Shown piece by piece: positions 1 to 6,545 of a stretch of DNA of 7,469 bases. The stretch is taken from NCBI GenBank assembly GCA_042576225.1, contig JBHPCA010000052.1:1-7469 (forward strand). The letters are read 5' to 3'. This DNA comes from GWF2-30-66 sp042576225 (lineage in GTDB: Bacteria; Babelota; Babeliae; Babelales; Vermiphilaceae). The notes under the pieces are model-generated. The model was not told the origin of the DNA, made no database searches, and saw nothing but the letters and a program-made list of their open reading frames with translations. The position numbers and the translations under genes are program-made. The first letter of the stretch is position 1; each line of letters opens with the position of its first letter.

Positions 1-439
1 TTTTATTAGTTTCATCATCTATTGTGTCAGGAGCAAAATCTTCATCAAAGTCAACGTCAACTTTTCTTGTTTTAATATTTTGTTTTTTAAGCTTTTTATC
101 TTTTTTAGGATCTCCAAATATTTTTTTGAATAATGTTTGTACTTTTGAACCTTCCCAAAACTTATTTTTACCGGATTCCCAAACATGTTCGAAAGGACAT
201 TTTATTATCCCAGCGGTAATACCTGCTACTGCTAAAATAAGAGAGTTTCTTACTATACCGGGCACATCACTTTTTAAATCTTTACCAAAGCTTTTGCCCT
301 GTTTTCTAAAAAATTTTGCTGTTTTTTTAAACATTCCCGACAAAAAAGACTTTTTTGGTTTGCTCCAGAAGAATGGTTGAGCTTGAGATGTAATCAAACT
401 ACATATGAGAGCCAATGATATAAACGATTTTTTATTCAT
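1..439 (-). CDS. Small exported lysine-rich protein of unknown function, 3' end cut by window
   Basis: The frame is open from an ATG at 439 to the left edge, giving 146 codons without a stop. An AAAAGG Shine-Dalgarno (446-451) lies 6 nt upstream of the start. Residues 1-20 form a Sec-type signal peptide: MNKK, a hydrophobic core, and a likely cut after the SQA at 18-20. A basic stretch (about 27-56) follows, then the block KSDVPGIVRNSLI (56-68), a hydrophobic segment (about 62-79), a W87-E88 turn, a lysine-rich part (111-126) and an acidic end (VDVDFDEDF, 128-135). The 56-68 block is shared at the same position with the small gene at 2302-2712, which supports common ancestry. The gene lies 70 nt downstream of the AAA gene on the same strand and is probably co-transcribed in part, with a hairpin between them. 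I do not recognise the family. Export is predicted from sequence; whether the mature protein is periplasmic, membrane-held by the 62-79 segment, or secreted cannot be decided here. Confidence 0.8.
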   Translation of the reverse strand, partial: MNKKSFISLALICSLITSQAQPFFWSKPKKSFLSGMFKKTAKFFRKQGKSFGKDLKSDVPGIVRNSLILAVAGITAGIIKCPFEHVWESGKNKFWEGSKVQTLFKKIFGDPKKDKKLKKQNIKTRKVDVDFDEDFAPDTIDDETNK

Positions 440-466
440 AGTTAACCTTTTAGTTTTGTTGTTAAA

Positions 467-498
467 GTTGCGCCCTCTCTTAATCTGGAGGGCGCAAC
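467..498 (-). terminator. 11-bp hairpin between the AAA gene and the next exported-protein gene
   Basis: GTTGCGCCCTC (467-477) and GAGGGCGCAAC (488-498) are perfect inverted repeats around a 10-nt loop, 11 nt past the stop of the AAA gene. On the minus strand only a short U stretch (TTTAAC) follows, so it may be a leaky terminator or an intercistronic stabilising hairpin rather than a strong stop. It would lower transcription of the gene starting at 439 relative to the AAA gene. Confidence 0.6.
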
Positions 499-509
499 AA
501 CTTATTTAT

Positions 510-2201
510 TTACTTTTTATTTGTATCTGTTTTTTTGTTCTTTTTATTATCAGTGAATTTTGGCGCACTGTCTACCTTTTTAGAATCTTTTTTATTGCCT
601 GTTATTTTAGGTACTTTAGGCAGTTTTGGATTTGGTGTTACCTTTGGTTTTTTTGTCTTTTTTTCTTGTATTTTTTTTAAAACGTTCTTGCCATCTTTTA
701 TCACTATTGTCGGTTGTTTTGTCTTTGTATTTGTATTAGGCTTTGGCTTTTTTGGTATTGTTATTTGTTCAGAGTTACTATTGTTGCTGTTATTGTTATT
801 ATTTTCTTGTTGCGTTTCTTCTTGTCTTAAGTTTTCTAATACTAACTGTATGTCTTCGGGCCTTTTACCTTTACCTTCTAAGATAATTATGTATGCTTCT
901 TTTAAATCTTCGATAGATACAAGAGAGTTTGAACGTATTTCTTTTAGTTCGTCATTCTGAGGTATTGCTCTATCTCTAAAGCTTAGACTTAGCTTAAGCC
1001 TGTTAATTTCAGCAGCTTCGTTTATTATAGCTTCTAGATCTGCTTGAGAGAAATCTTTTGTTCCGACATCTTTTGATAACACATCCAAAGCATAATTTTT
1101 TGCATCATCATTAAAATATACCTTATCATTTTCTTGGGTTTCGAGTTTCTGAATAAATTTGTTTAAAAATTCTTGTCTTTCATCAGGGGAATCGGGCAAG
1201 CCTACATCTACAACAGAAAATCTGCCTGGTCTTGTCATAGCTTCATCTATAAGTTCGGTTTTATTTGTACATGCAAAAACTAAAAAGTTGCAATTTTTAT
1301 TTTCGGGGTTATTAGATTCTACTTCTGTAAGTAAGACTGAAAGATTTGAGTTTTGGTGATGAGGAGACATGCTATTTCTTTTTGGAGCTAGTCCATCAAT
1401 TTCATCTAAAAACAATACAGATAATTTATTGTTTTTAATCAATTCTTTTTTTCTTTTAAGTATTTTACCAAGTGTTGCATTCCACATTCTGAATGTCAAA
1501 TTACACATTTTTTTCCATAAAGACATTTTGGATGCAGATCGGACTGTTTTGAATAAGCGCTTTATAGATTTTTCTGATACTGACACATAAGGGTTTTTTA
1601 TATCTGCGCCACCAGTTACATCAAAGTAAGATATTTGTTTCCCCATTTGGCTTAGTTTGTTTGTGAGAGCTCTGCATAAACTGGATTTACCTGTTCCGGG
1701 GGGACCTTTAAAAAGGATATGTTTCTTTTCCTTGATACCTTTAAAAAATTTTGGATTTTTATTCCGCTCTATTATTGTGTTGACTGTTCGTTTATTTTTT
1801 ATTTCGCCTATTAGGTCTTCAAATCTTTCGGTTGGTATTTTTTTAGGCTTAAGTTTTTTCATTAGTTTGTCTACTTCTTTTGATTCTTCCGTCCCAAAAA
1901 TTTTTCCACCTGTTTTATCCCATGTCCAGTCACAAATATCGCCACCTTTTTTATAAAGAAATGTTGCAAATACGGTTGCTGAAAAACCTGCTACTACTGG
2001 TGAATATTTTTTAAATTTTTTCCAACGCTTGTAGGTCCATTTGACTGATTTAAATGGTAATTTTAGAAGTTTTGCTATTACCTTCTTGTATAGTGGCTTT
2101 CTTTTTCTTCCCCATGATAGAGGGTTAAGAGATATTGGATAGGCATTTGATGCTAACAAGCAGCCTACAAGGGTTAATGAAAGTAAAGATTTTTTTTTCA
2201 T
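510..2201 (-). CDS. Signal-peptide/membrane-anchored AAA ATPase with FtsH-like module but no protease domain
   Basis: A protein of 563 residues; the ATG at 2201 has a weak GGGAA ribosome site (2208-2212) 6 nt upstream. Order of parts: a signal peptide or anchor (1-20, MKKK start), a stretch with 16 Lys/Arg and no Asp/Glu (31-66), a second hydrophobic segment (about 67-83), a linker, then a classical AAA module. The module shows Walker A GPPGTGKSS (166-174, K172), a pore-loop-1 equivalent Y205-V206-S207, Walker B LFLDEID (263-269, E267), sensor-1 N313, the second region of homology with arginine fingers R324 and R327 (TRPGRF), and a lid helix DFSQADL...NEAA (383-397). These resemble FtsH/Cdc48/proteasomal ATPases, so ATP-driven remodelling or unfolding is expected of the family. 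No HExxH metalloprotease domain follows; residues 462-563 are an Asn/Lys/Pro/Thr-rich, probably disordered tail. About 34 extra residues sit between pore loop 1 and Walker B. The substrate is unknown. Two membrane segments would put the AAA module in the cytoplasm, as in FtsH, but the basic loop argues against that topology. Confidence 0.92.
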   Translation of the reverse strand: MKKKSLLSLTLVGCLLASNAYPISLNPLSWGRKRKPLYKKVIAKLLKLPFKSVKWTYKRWKKFKKYSPVVAGFSATVFATFLYKKGGDICDWTWDKTGGKIFGTEESKEVDKLMKKLKPKKIPTERFEDLIGEIKNKRTVNTIIERNKNPKFFKGIKEKKHILFKGPPGTGKSSLCRALTNKLSQMGKQISYFDVTGGADIKNPYVSVSEKSIKRLFKTVRSASKMSLWKKMCNLTFRMWNATLGKILKRKKELIKNNKLSVLFLDEIDGLAPKRNSMSPHHQNSNLSVLLTEVESNNPENKNCNFLVFACTNKTELIDEAMTRPGRFSVVDVGLPDSPDERQEFLNKFIQKLETQENDKVYFNDDAKNYALDVLSKDVGTKDFSQADLEAIINEAAEINRLKLSLSFRDRAIPQNDELKEIRSNSLVSIEDLKEAYIIILEGKGKRPEDIQLVLENLRQEETQQENNNNNSNNSNSEQITIPKKPKPNTNTKTKQPTIVIKDGKNVLKKIQEKKTKKPKVTPNPKLPKVPKITGNKKDSKKVDSAPKFTDNKKNKKTDTNKK

Positions 2202-2242
2202 GGTAAATTCCCAGAATTATTGTTTTTAAATGTTTATATTTT

Positions 2243-2274
2243 AAAAATTTTAAAGGGGGGAAACATATCCCCCC
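2243..2274 (-). terminator. G6/C6 hairpin with T-rich tail after the small exported gene
   Basis: On the minus strand six G (2274-2269), an 8-nt loop and six C (2260-2255) form a short GC-only stem followed by TTTAAAATTTTT, the classic shape of an intrinsic terminator. It lies about 28 nt past the stop of the gene at 2302-2712 and 40 nt or more before the AAA gene. No convincing promoter is seen between it and the AAA start, so the AAA gene may depend on read-through. Confidence 0.65.
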
Positions 2275-2301
2275 ATTTTAATTTGCTTATTTTGTCTTAA
2301 A

Positions 2302-2712
2302 TTATTTAGATGTTTCTGATTGTTTTGCATCTTCTTTTTTTTGGTTTTCTTCAAGATATTTAATGTATGCTTGTAGTTTTGCTGCTTCTTCTTGGCTAAG
2401 GTGAATGCCTTGGCCTTTGTTTTTTCCTGTAAGGAAGTTTTTTATTGCATAATAAGGAGTTGCAATACAATAGTTAATAATCTGTTCTGCTATAACAGTA
2501 GCAGCAGTTCGTATAAGCGCGCCTCTGACGTATCCAGGAAGCTCTGATTTAGCAATACGCCACTCTTTTTTTGTGAGCTTTTTTACTTTTTTAAAAGCTT
2601 TTTCTGCAAATGATCTATCATCTTTAAAGATGTCTGAGAACCAACCAGCTTGTATGCCTGTTGATGCTACCATAGAACCGAGCATTAGTAATGAAAGTAT
2701 CTTCTTATTCAT
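2302..2712 (-). CDS. Small exported protein of unknown function, sister of the gene at 1-439
   Basis: A protein of 136 residues. I place the start at the ATG at 2712 because GGAGG (2721-2725) lies 8 nt upstream. An in-frame GTG at 2727 would overlap that ribosome site and put five mostly acidic residues before the signal peptide. Residues 1-22 are a signal peptide (MNKK, hydrophobic core, cut after IQA). A charged region (30-56) follows, then KSELPGYVRGALI (55-67), which matches the block in the 1-439 protein at 8 of 13 positions with further conservative changes. Next are a hydrophobic stretch (about 65-90), a GKNK (96-99) also seen in the sister protein (90-93), and a C-terminal Glu/Lys/Gln-rich helix (106-136), possibly a short coiled coil. 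It is first in a likely unit with the AAA gene and the 1-439 gene, behind its own promoter and a structured leader. No known family is recognised. A role as partner or adaptor of the AAA protein is inference from position and shared N-terminal design. Confidence 0.85.
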   Translation of the reverse strand: MNKKILSLLMLGSMVASTGIQAGWFSDIFKDDRSFAEKAFKKVKKLTKKEWRIAKSELPGYVRGALIRTAATVIAEQIINYCIATPYYAIKNFLTGKNKGQGIHLSQEEAAKLQAYIKYLEENQKKEDAKQSETSK

Positions 2713-2720
2713 AATATCAT

Positions 2721-2725
2721 CCTCC
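2721..2725 (-). promoter_or_regulatory. Shine-Dalgarno that fixes the start of the small exported gene
   Basis: GGAGG on the minus strand, 8 nt before the ATG at 2712, favours that ATG over the in-frame GTG at 2727, which overlaps this site. Confidence 0.8.
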
Positions 2726-2785
2726 ACTGGGATTAATAGGGTTTATAAAATAATTACTAAATAATACTAAATAACTACATAAGAA

Positions 2786-2813
2786 CCCTCGAAAGGGGCA
2801 CCCCCAAAAGGGG
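2786..2813 (-). promoter_or_regulatory. Structured 5' leader with alternating C and G runs
   Basis: Read on the minus strand the leader carries CCCC (2813-2810), TTTT, GGGGG (2805-2801), TG, CCCC (2798-2795), TTTCGA, then GGG (2788-2786). The first C run can pair with the first G run over a TTTT loop. That same G run can instead pair with the second C run, and the second C run can pair with the last GGG. The structures are mutually exclusive, as in an attenuator or translational switch. It lies between the promoter at 2849-2876 and the start codon at 2712. No U tract follows, so if it acts it is less likely to be a plain terminator. Function is inferred only from shape and position. Confidence 0.4.
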
Positions 2814-2848
2814 CTATAGTTTTTATGATTATTTATCATTGTAAGATA

Positions 2849-2876
2849 AGTGTAACAGAAAAATTGGCTTGGTCAA
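2849..2876 (-). promoter_or_regulatory. Sigma-70-type extended -10 promoter for the exported/AAA gene unit
   Basis: On the minus strand TTGACC (2876-2871) is separated by 16 nt from TACACT (2854-2849), which is preceded by TGT, an extended -10. It is the best promoter match found in the window. It predicts a start near 2842 and a leader of about 130 nt before the ATG at 2712, and makes the downstream genes independent of lon and the kinase. Confidence 0.65.
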
Positions 2877-2913
2877 GAGGGGGCACGAGAGAAAAATATT
2901 CAGTTTGTAAAAC

Positions 2914-4017
2914 TTATTCCCTGGGTGATTTGCTGGGTGATATAAGTGGCGATTGGGACATGTGTTTTGTAGAAATTTCCTGTGCTGCTTTTTCAAGTTG
3001 GTTTTTGGTTAAAAGCCCTGTTTTGGCGTCTAAATAGCTGATCACTGATGAGCTGTTAACTATGCCTCTGAGCATAGAATCTTGAATAGAAAGTCCTGAG
3101 GCTATGCAAGCGGTAAAGCAGGAGCCAAAAGAGTCGCCAGCGCCTAGCGTGCTGATTGTTTTGCCCAGTGCAACTTTGGCTGGCAAGCTTGGATGAAAGT
3201 AGATTGTGTCCTCATGGGCTACATAGACGCCGTTGGCGCCATCGGTGACAACGACTATTTTGGGGCCTCGTTGTAAGATTTCGCAAAAGTAGCCTTCTAG
3301 GCTAAAACAGAACTCTTTTGGTTTTACTTTAGATTTTACAAGTGAATGCATAAGTTCAGTGGCTTCATGTTTGTTTAAAATGAATATATCGATATATTGT
3401 AAAGATTTTATCAGTTCTTGGGCGCCGGCTGCAAGTTGGCTTATGCCTGGGTTAGTGGCGACTGGAATATTGTGTTTTTTTGCAAGTTGGGTTATGTAAG
3501 GCAAAAGTTTTGAAGATTGACCACTGAGTGAGGTAATATATAGCTGATCCATGGTTTTTATGAGATTTTCTGGCATATCAGATTTTTGCAGATCAGTGTT
3601 TGCACCTCTGTAGGCAAGTACGGTTCTCTCGCCTGTTAAAGAGGGGATGATAATAGAAGTGCCGGTGAGTAGCTTTTCTGATTGGGTTATGTAAGATGTG
3701 TCGATGTTTTCCTGTATCAGTTTTTTTAAGACAAGATCTGCCTGGCAGTCGTGGCCTGTTTTGCAAATCACAGATGTGTTAAAGCCAAGACGAGAAAAAG
3801 AGGTGGCAGAGTTTGTTGCGCCACCTCCTGTGTAGTAATTTAGTTTATCGATCTCGATTTTTGTGCCTTCTTCGAATAATAAGAACTCTTTATCATGTTC
3901 TTTGGAGTAAAAACGCAACATCTGAGGGTCTTCATGCATTATGAATATATCTTGTGTTGCGCCTCCTATAGTTAATACTTTAGTTACTGTTCTAGTTATT
4001 GGTTTTGGTTTTTTCAT
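2914..4017 (-). CDS. PfkB/ribokinase-family carbohydrate or nucleoside kinase
   Basis: A protein of 367 residues, ATG at 4017 with only a weak ribosome site. The family transfers phosphate from ATP to a sugar, nucleoside or similar alcohol in the cytoplasm. Visible motifs: an N-terminal strand with IGGATQDIF (17-25); PfkB signature 1 with the glycine-rich GGGATN (64-69) and a following NSATSFSRLG helix; the N-x-x-E magnesium motif NKHE (215-218); and the ATP/anion-hole signature TLGAGDSFG (290-298) with catalytic base D295. All key residues are present, so it should be active. The length is somewhat above the usual 300-330 because of an N-terminal extension of about 14 residues and a Ser/Pro-rich tail (354-365, SQSPLISPSKSP). 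The substrate cannot be assigned: ribokinase, adenosine kinase and other members all fit. It starts 21 nt after the lon stop on the same strand and is probably co-transcribed with lon. Confidence 0.92.
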   Translation of the reverse strand: MKKPKPITRTVTKVLTIGGATQDIFIMHEDPQMLRFYSKEHDKEFLLFEEGTKIEIDKLNYYTGGGATNSATSFSRLGFNTSVICKTGHDCQADLVLKKLIQENIDTSYITQSEKLLTGTSIIIPSLTGERTVLAYRGANTDLQKSDMPENLIKTMDQLYITSLSGQSSKLLPYITQLAKKHNIPVATNPGISQLAAGAQELIKSLQYIDIFILNKHEATELMHSLVKSKVKPKEFCFSLEGYFCEILQRGPKIVVVTDGANGVYVAHEDTIYFHPSLPAKVALGKTISTLGAGDSFGSCFTACIASGLSIQDSMLRGIVNSSSVISYLDAKTGLLTKNQLEKAAQEISTKHMSQSPLISPSKSPRE

Positions 4018-4038
4018 ACGTTATACTTTTAAAATATT

Positions 4039-6399
4039 TTAATTAATTATATTTTTATTTTTTACCAATACTTTACTTATTATTTCGTTGGCATGTTTAA
4101 CATAGATAATGCCTATGCCATTTGTTATTTTCTTTTCGTTAATTAAATCGTTCTTGTTTTTTTCTGGTAAAATAACATATGAAAGTTTATGTCGTTTTGC
4201 TGCCAACACTTTTTCTTTTACGCCGCCTATTGGCATAACGTCACCGCGTAAGTTGATTTCTCCAGTCATAGCATATTGTGCGTCGATTGGTTTTTCGGTA
4301 AATACAGAAAGTATTGATGTGAGCATGGTGACTCCCGCAGAAGGTCCATCTTTTGGTATTGCTCCGGCAGGTACATGTATGTGTAAATCATTTTTATCAA
4401 ACTGTTTAATGTCTACGCCAAAGTCTTTATGGTGTGCTCGGGCATAACTTAAAGCTGCTTGTGCAGATTCTTTCATTACGCTGCCTAGCTGGCCTGTTAA
4501 AATGAGTTTTCCTTTGCCGGGTAACAGTACCGCCTCTACTTTTATTATCTCACCGCCATACATAGTCCAAGCAAGACCGTTGGTGACGCCTACTATGTTT
4601 TGAGTAAGTGCTTCTTCATCTAAGAATATTCGAGGTCCGAGATACTTTTCTATATTTTTTGAGTTAAACTTAACAGTTTTATTGTTCTCAGCTAGTGATC
4701 GCGCTTCTTTTGAGCAAAGCTTTCGTATTGTTCTATCAAGTTGTCTTACTCCTGCTTCTTTTGTGTAGCTTGTTATGACATCAAATAATAAATCGTCGCT
4801 TAATTTTACCTCATAGTTTTCAAGGCCAGTATCTTTTATTGCTTTTTGTACGAGGTGGTGTTTTGCAATTTTCAGTTTCTCTTCCATTGTGTACCCAGAA
4901 AGATTTATTATTTCCATTCTATCTCTTAAGGGCCCTGATATTGTGTTTAAATTGTTTGCGGTTGCTATAAATATGACTTTTGATAGATCAAAGGGCACGC
5001 CAAGATAGTTATCATAAAACTCCTTATTTTGCTGTGGATCTAAAACTTCTAGCATTGCAGATGCAGGATCTCCTTTAAAGTCTGCGCCTATTTTATCTAG
5101 TTCGTCTATAACGATGACCGGGTTGCATGAGCCTGCCTTTCTTATGCCTTGTATAAATCGCCCAGGCATAGCGCCGACGTATGTTCTTCTGTGTCCGCGT
5201 ATTTCAGCTTCATCTTTTACGCCACCGAGTGAGATTCTAATGTATTCTCGTCCCAAGCATCGAGCAATTGATTTACCCAAAGATGTTTTCCCTGTTCCGG
5301 GAGGGCCAGCAAAGCACAGTATTGGAGTATTTCCGTCTGTTTTTAATTTTCTTATCGATATAAAATCTAAGATTCTTTCTTTTATCTCCTTTAAGCCATG
5401 GTGATCTTCATCAAGTACTTTTTTTGCATGTGCAATATCCAGAACATCTTTTGTTTCTTTGCCCCAAGGAAGAGCAAAGACCCAGTCAAGATAGTTTCTT
5501 ATAACTGCTGCTTCCATAGAGTCTGGAACTGTATGTTCAAGCCTGTTTACTTGGCGTTTTATTTCTTTTTTTGTCTCATCTGAAACTGGTAACGATGCCA
5601 ATTTTTCTTTTAGTTCGTCTATTTCTTCAAGGTCATCTTCGCCAAGTTCTTTTTTTATGGCTTTCAATTGTTCTCTGAGGTAATATTCTTTTTGAGATTG
5701 GTTTATAGAATCTCTTGCATCGCTTTTTATTTTTTCTTGCATTTGAGAAACTTCTACCTCTTTTGAAAGCAGTATGTATATTTTATCTAATATTTCAATT
5801 TTCTTTGCAGTTTCGAGCAAATCTTGAGCTTCTTGGACACTTATATTTAAGTGAGATATGATAAACTCTGCGATTTTTTCTGGGTCACTCATTTTTGAAA
5901 GTATAATGTGAAAATCAGGACTGAAGGTTTGGCTTGAAGTAGATATTTGTTCTGCAAGTTCTCTTATGTTGTTTATTCTTGCTCGTATTTCTGTTTCTGA
6001 TTCTTGCGTGTTCTCTTCAGTTTTTTCTACGCATGCACTAAGCATGTTTTGTTCTGTTGACAACTGATTAACTTTAGCTTTACATAAACCCTGAACAAGA
6101 ATTTTTATCCCTCCTTCAGGAATTTTTATTAATCTCATTATTGATGCAACGGTACCAACGCTGTAAAGATCTTTTGTTCCTATTGAATCCAGATCATCAT
6201 TCGTTTGTTTCTTTGATGCCAAAAGCAGTACAAGCTTTGATGTTTCTACTGCGCTGTTAATGCCATTTATTATTTTTGGATCTAGAACGAGAAGTGGCAC
6301 GATCATATCTGGAAATACCACGATGTCCATGGTGGGAACGACCGCAAGTGTCGCTGGTATCTTGTTTTTGACGTGATCCTTACTTAAAATTGACTTCAT
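4039..6399 (-). CDS. lon: ATP-dependent protease La (Lon)
   Basis: A protein of 786 residues, about the same length as E. coli Lon. Lon is a cytoplasmic homohexameric AAA+ serine protease that degrades misfolded and regulatory proteins. Order of parts: N-terminal substrate-recognition domain (about 14-210), a coiled-coil helical region (about 210-290), and the AAA+ module with Walker A GPPGTGKTS (365-373), pore-loop region RTYVGAMPG (405-413), Walker B VIVIDELDK (428-436), sensor-1 region IATANN (478-483) and GVRQLDR (550-556) in the lid. The proteolytic domain follows with the catalytic Ser in KDGPSAG (683-689, S687) and catalytic Lys in GGVKEK (725-730, K730); their spacing of 43 matches the E. 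coli pair. Nothing is missing. The ATG at 6399 has a strong purine-rich AGGGGGAG ribosome site (6403-6410). It is the first gene of a probable lon-kinase operon and divergent from the ABC ATPase gene. No CIRCE heat-shock element was seen upstream. Confidence 0.98.
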   Translation of the reverse strand: MKSILSKDHVKNKIPATLAVVPTMDIVVFPDMIVPLLVLDPKIINGINSAVETSKLVLLLASKKQTNDDLDSIGTKDLYSVGTVASIMRLIKIPEGGIKILVQGLCKAKVNQLSTEQNMLSACVEKTEENTQESETEIRARINNIRELAEQISTSSQTFSPDFHIILSKMSDPEKIAEFIISHLNISVQEAQDLLETAKKIEILDKIYILLSKEVEVSQMQEKIKSDARDSINQSQKEYYLREQLKAIKKELGEDDLEEIDELKEKLASLPVSDETKKEIKRQVNRLEHTVPDSMEAAVIRNYLDWVFALPWGKETKDVLDIAHAKKVLDEDHHGLKEIKERILDFISIRKLKTDGNTPILCFAGPPGTGKTSLGKSIARCLGREYIRISLGGVKDEAEIRGHRRTYVGAMPGRFIQGIRKAGSCNPVIVIDELDKIGADFKGDPASAMLEVLDPQQNKEFYDNYLGVPFDLSKVIFIATANNLNTISGPLRDRMEIINLSGYTMEEKLKIAKHHLVQKAIKDTGLENYEVKLSDDLLFDVITSYTKEAGVRQLDRTIRKLCSKEARSLAENNKTVKFNSKNIEKYLGPRIFLDEEALTQNIVGVTNGLAWTMYGGEIIKVEAVLLPGKGKLILTGQLGSVMKESAQAALSYARAHHKDFGVDIKQFDKNDLHIHVPAGAIPKDGPSAGVTMLTSILSVFTEKPIDAQYAMTGEINLRGDVMPIGGVKEKVLAAKRHKLSYVILPEKNKNDLINEKKITNGIGIIYVKHANEIISKVLVKNKNIIN

Positions 6400-6451
6400 A
6401 TTCTCCCCCTTTATTTCTTGAGAATGGTATTTTTATGTATCCCTATAATAC

Positions 6452-6480
6452 ATTTTAAGTTATAGGCAATTTGAAAACAA
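6452..6480 (-). promoter_or_regulatory. Probable sigma-70-type promoter of lon
   Basis: On the minus strand TTGTTT (6480-6475), a 17-nt spacer, and TAAAAT (6457-6452). The -10 matches 5 of 6 consensus bases, the -35 only 3 of 6. It would give a leader of about 45 nt. Other partial -10-like boxes nearby (for example TATTAT at 6450-6445) make the exact site uncertain. Confidence 0.4.
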
Positions 6481-6506
6481 TAGTTCTGTTTTAATAGCCA
6501 AAAAAT

Positions 6507-6537
6507 TGTTTTGGTAAAAGGAGGAGCTTTGTATAAT
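6507..6537 (+). promoter_or_regulatory. Probable promoter of the ABC ATPase gene
   Basis: A perfect -10 TATAAT (6532-6537) lies downstream of -35-like sequences: TTGTTT at 6507-6512 (19-nt spacer) or TTGGTA at 6511-6516 (15-nt spacer). Neither spacer is ideal. It would give a leader of about 70 nt before the GTG at 6614. Confidence 0.45.
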
Positions 6538-6545
6538 TTGTACAA
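6538..6545. promoter_or_regulatory. Palindrome TTGTACAA at the predicted transcription start
   Basis: An 8-bp perfect palindrome directly follows the TATAAT box of the ABC ATPase promoter. Its left half is also echoed by TTGTA at 6529-6533 as an inverted copy of TACAA (6541-6545). The position is right for an operator, but 8 bp in A+T-rich DNA can arise by chance. Confidence 0.25.

Noticed and set aside
24..960. Plus-strand open frames at 24-380, 405-680 and 535-960
   Set aside because: They lie opposite the two minus-strand exported genes. Their translations are Phe/Leu-rich in the way expected from the complement of Lys/Glu-rich coding DNA, and none has a ribosome site or known motif.
1159..1956. 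Plus-strand open frames opposite the AAA gene
   Set aside because: The minus-strand frame carries Walker A, Walker B and arginine-finger motifs, so these are antisense shadows.
510..2201. Calling the AAA protein FtsH
   Set aside because: The AAA module is FtsH-like, but the HExxH zinc-protease domain is absent and the tail is low-complexity. Its N-terminal basic loop also differs from the FtsH periplasmic domain.
2902..2914. Small AT-rich hairpin (AGTTT/AAACT) at the kinase stop, followed on the minus strand by a T run, as a terminator
   Set aside because: The stem is only 5 bp and A+T-dominated and overlaps the stop codon, too weak to call.
2921..2941. Tandem CTGGGTGAT repeats at 2921-2929 and 2933-2941
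   Set aside because: They encode the repeated Ser-Pro in the kinase tail. Two short copies do not support a mobile or regulatory element.
2825..3037. Plus-strand 70-codon frame across the promoter and the kinase 3' end
   Set aside because: It overlaps the conserved kinase tail and the minus-strand promoter, has no recognisable ribosome site and has no family features.
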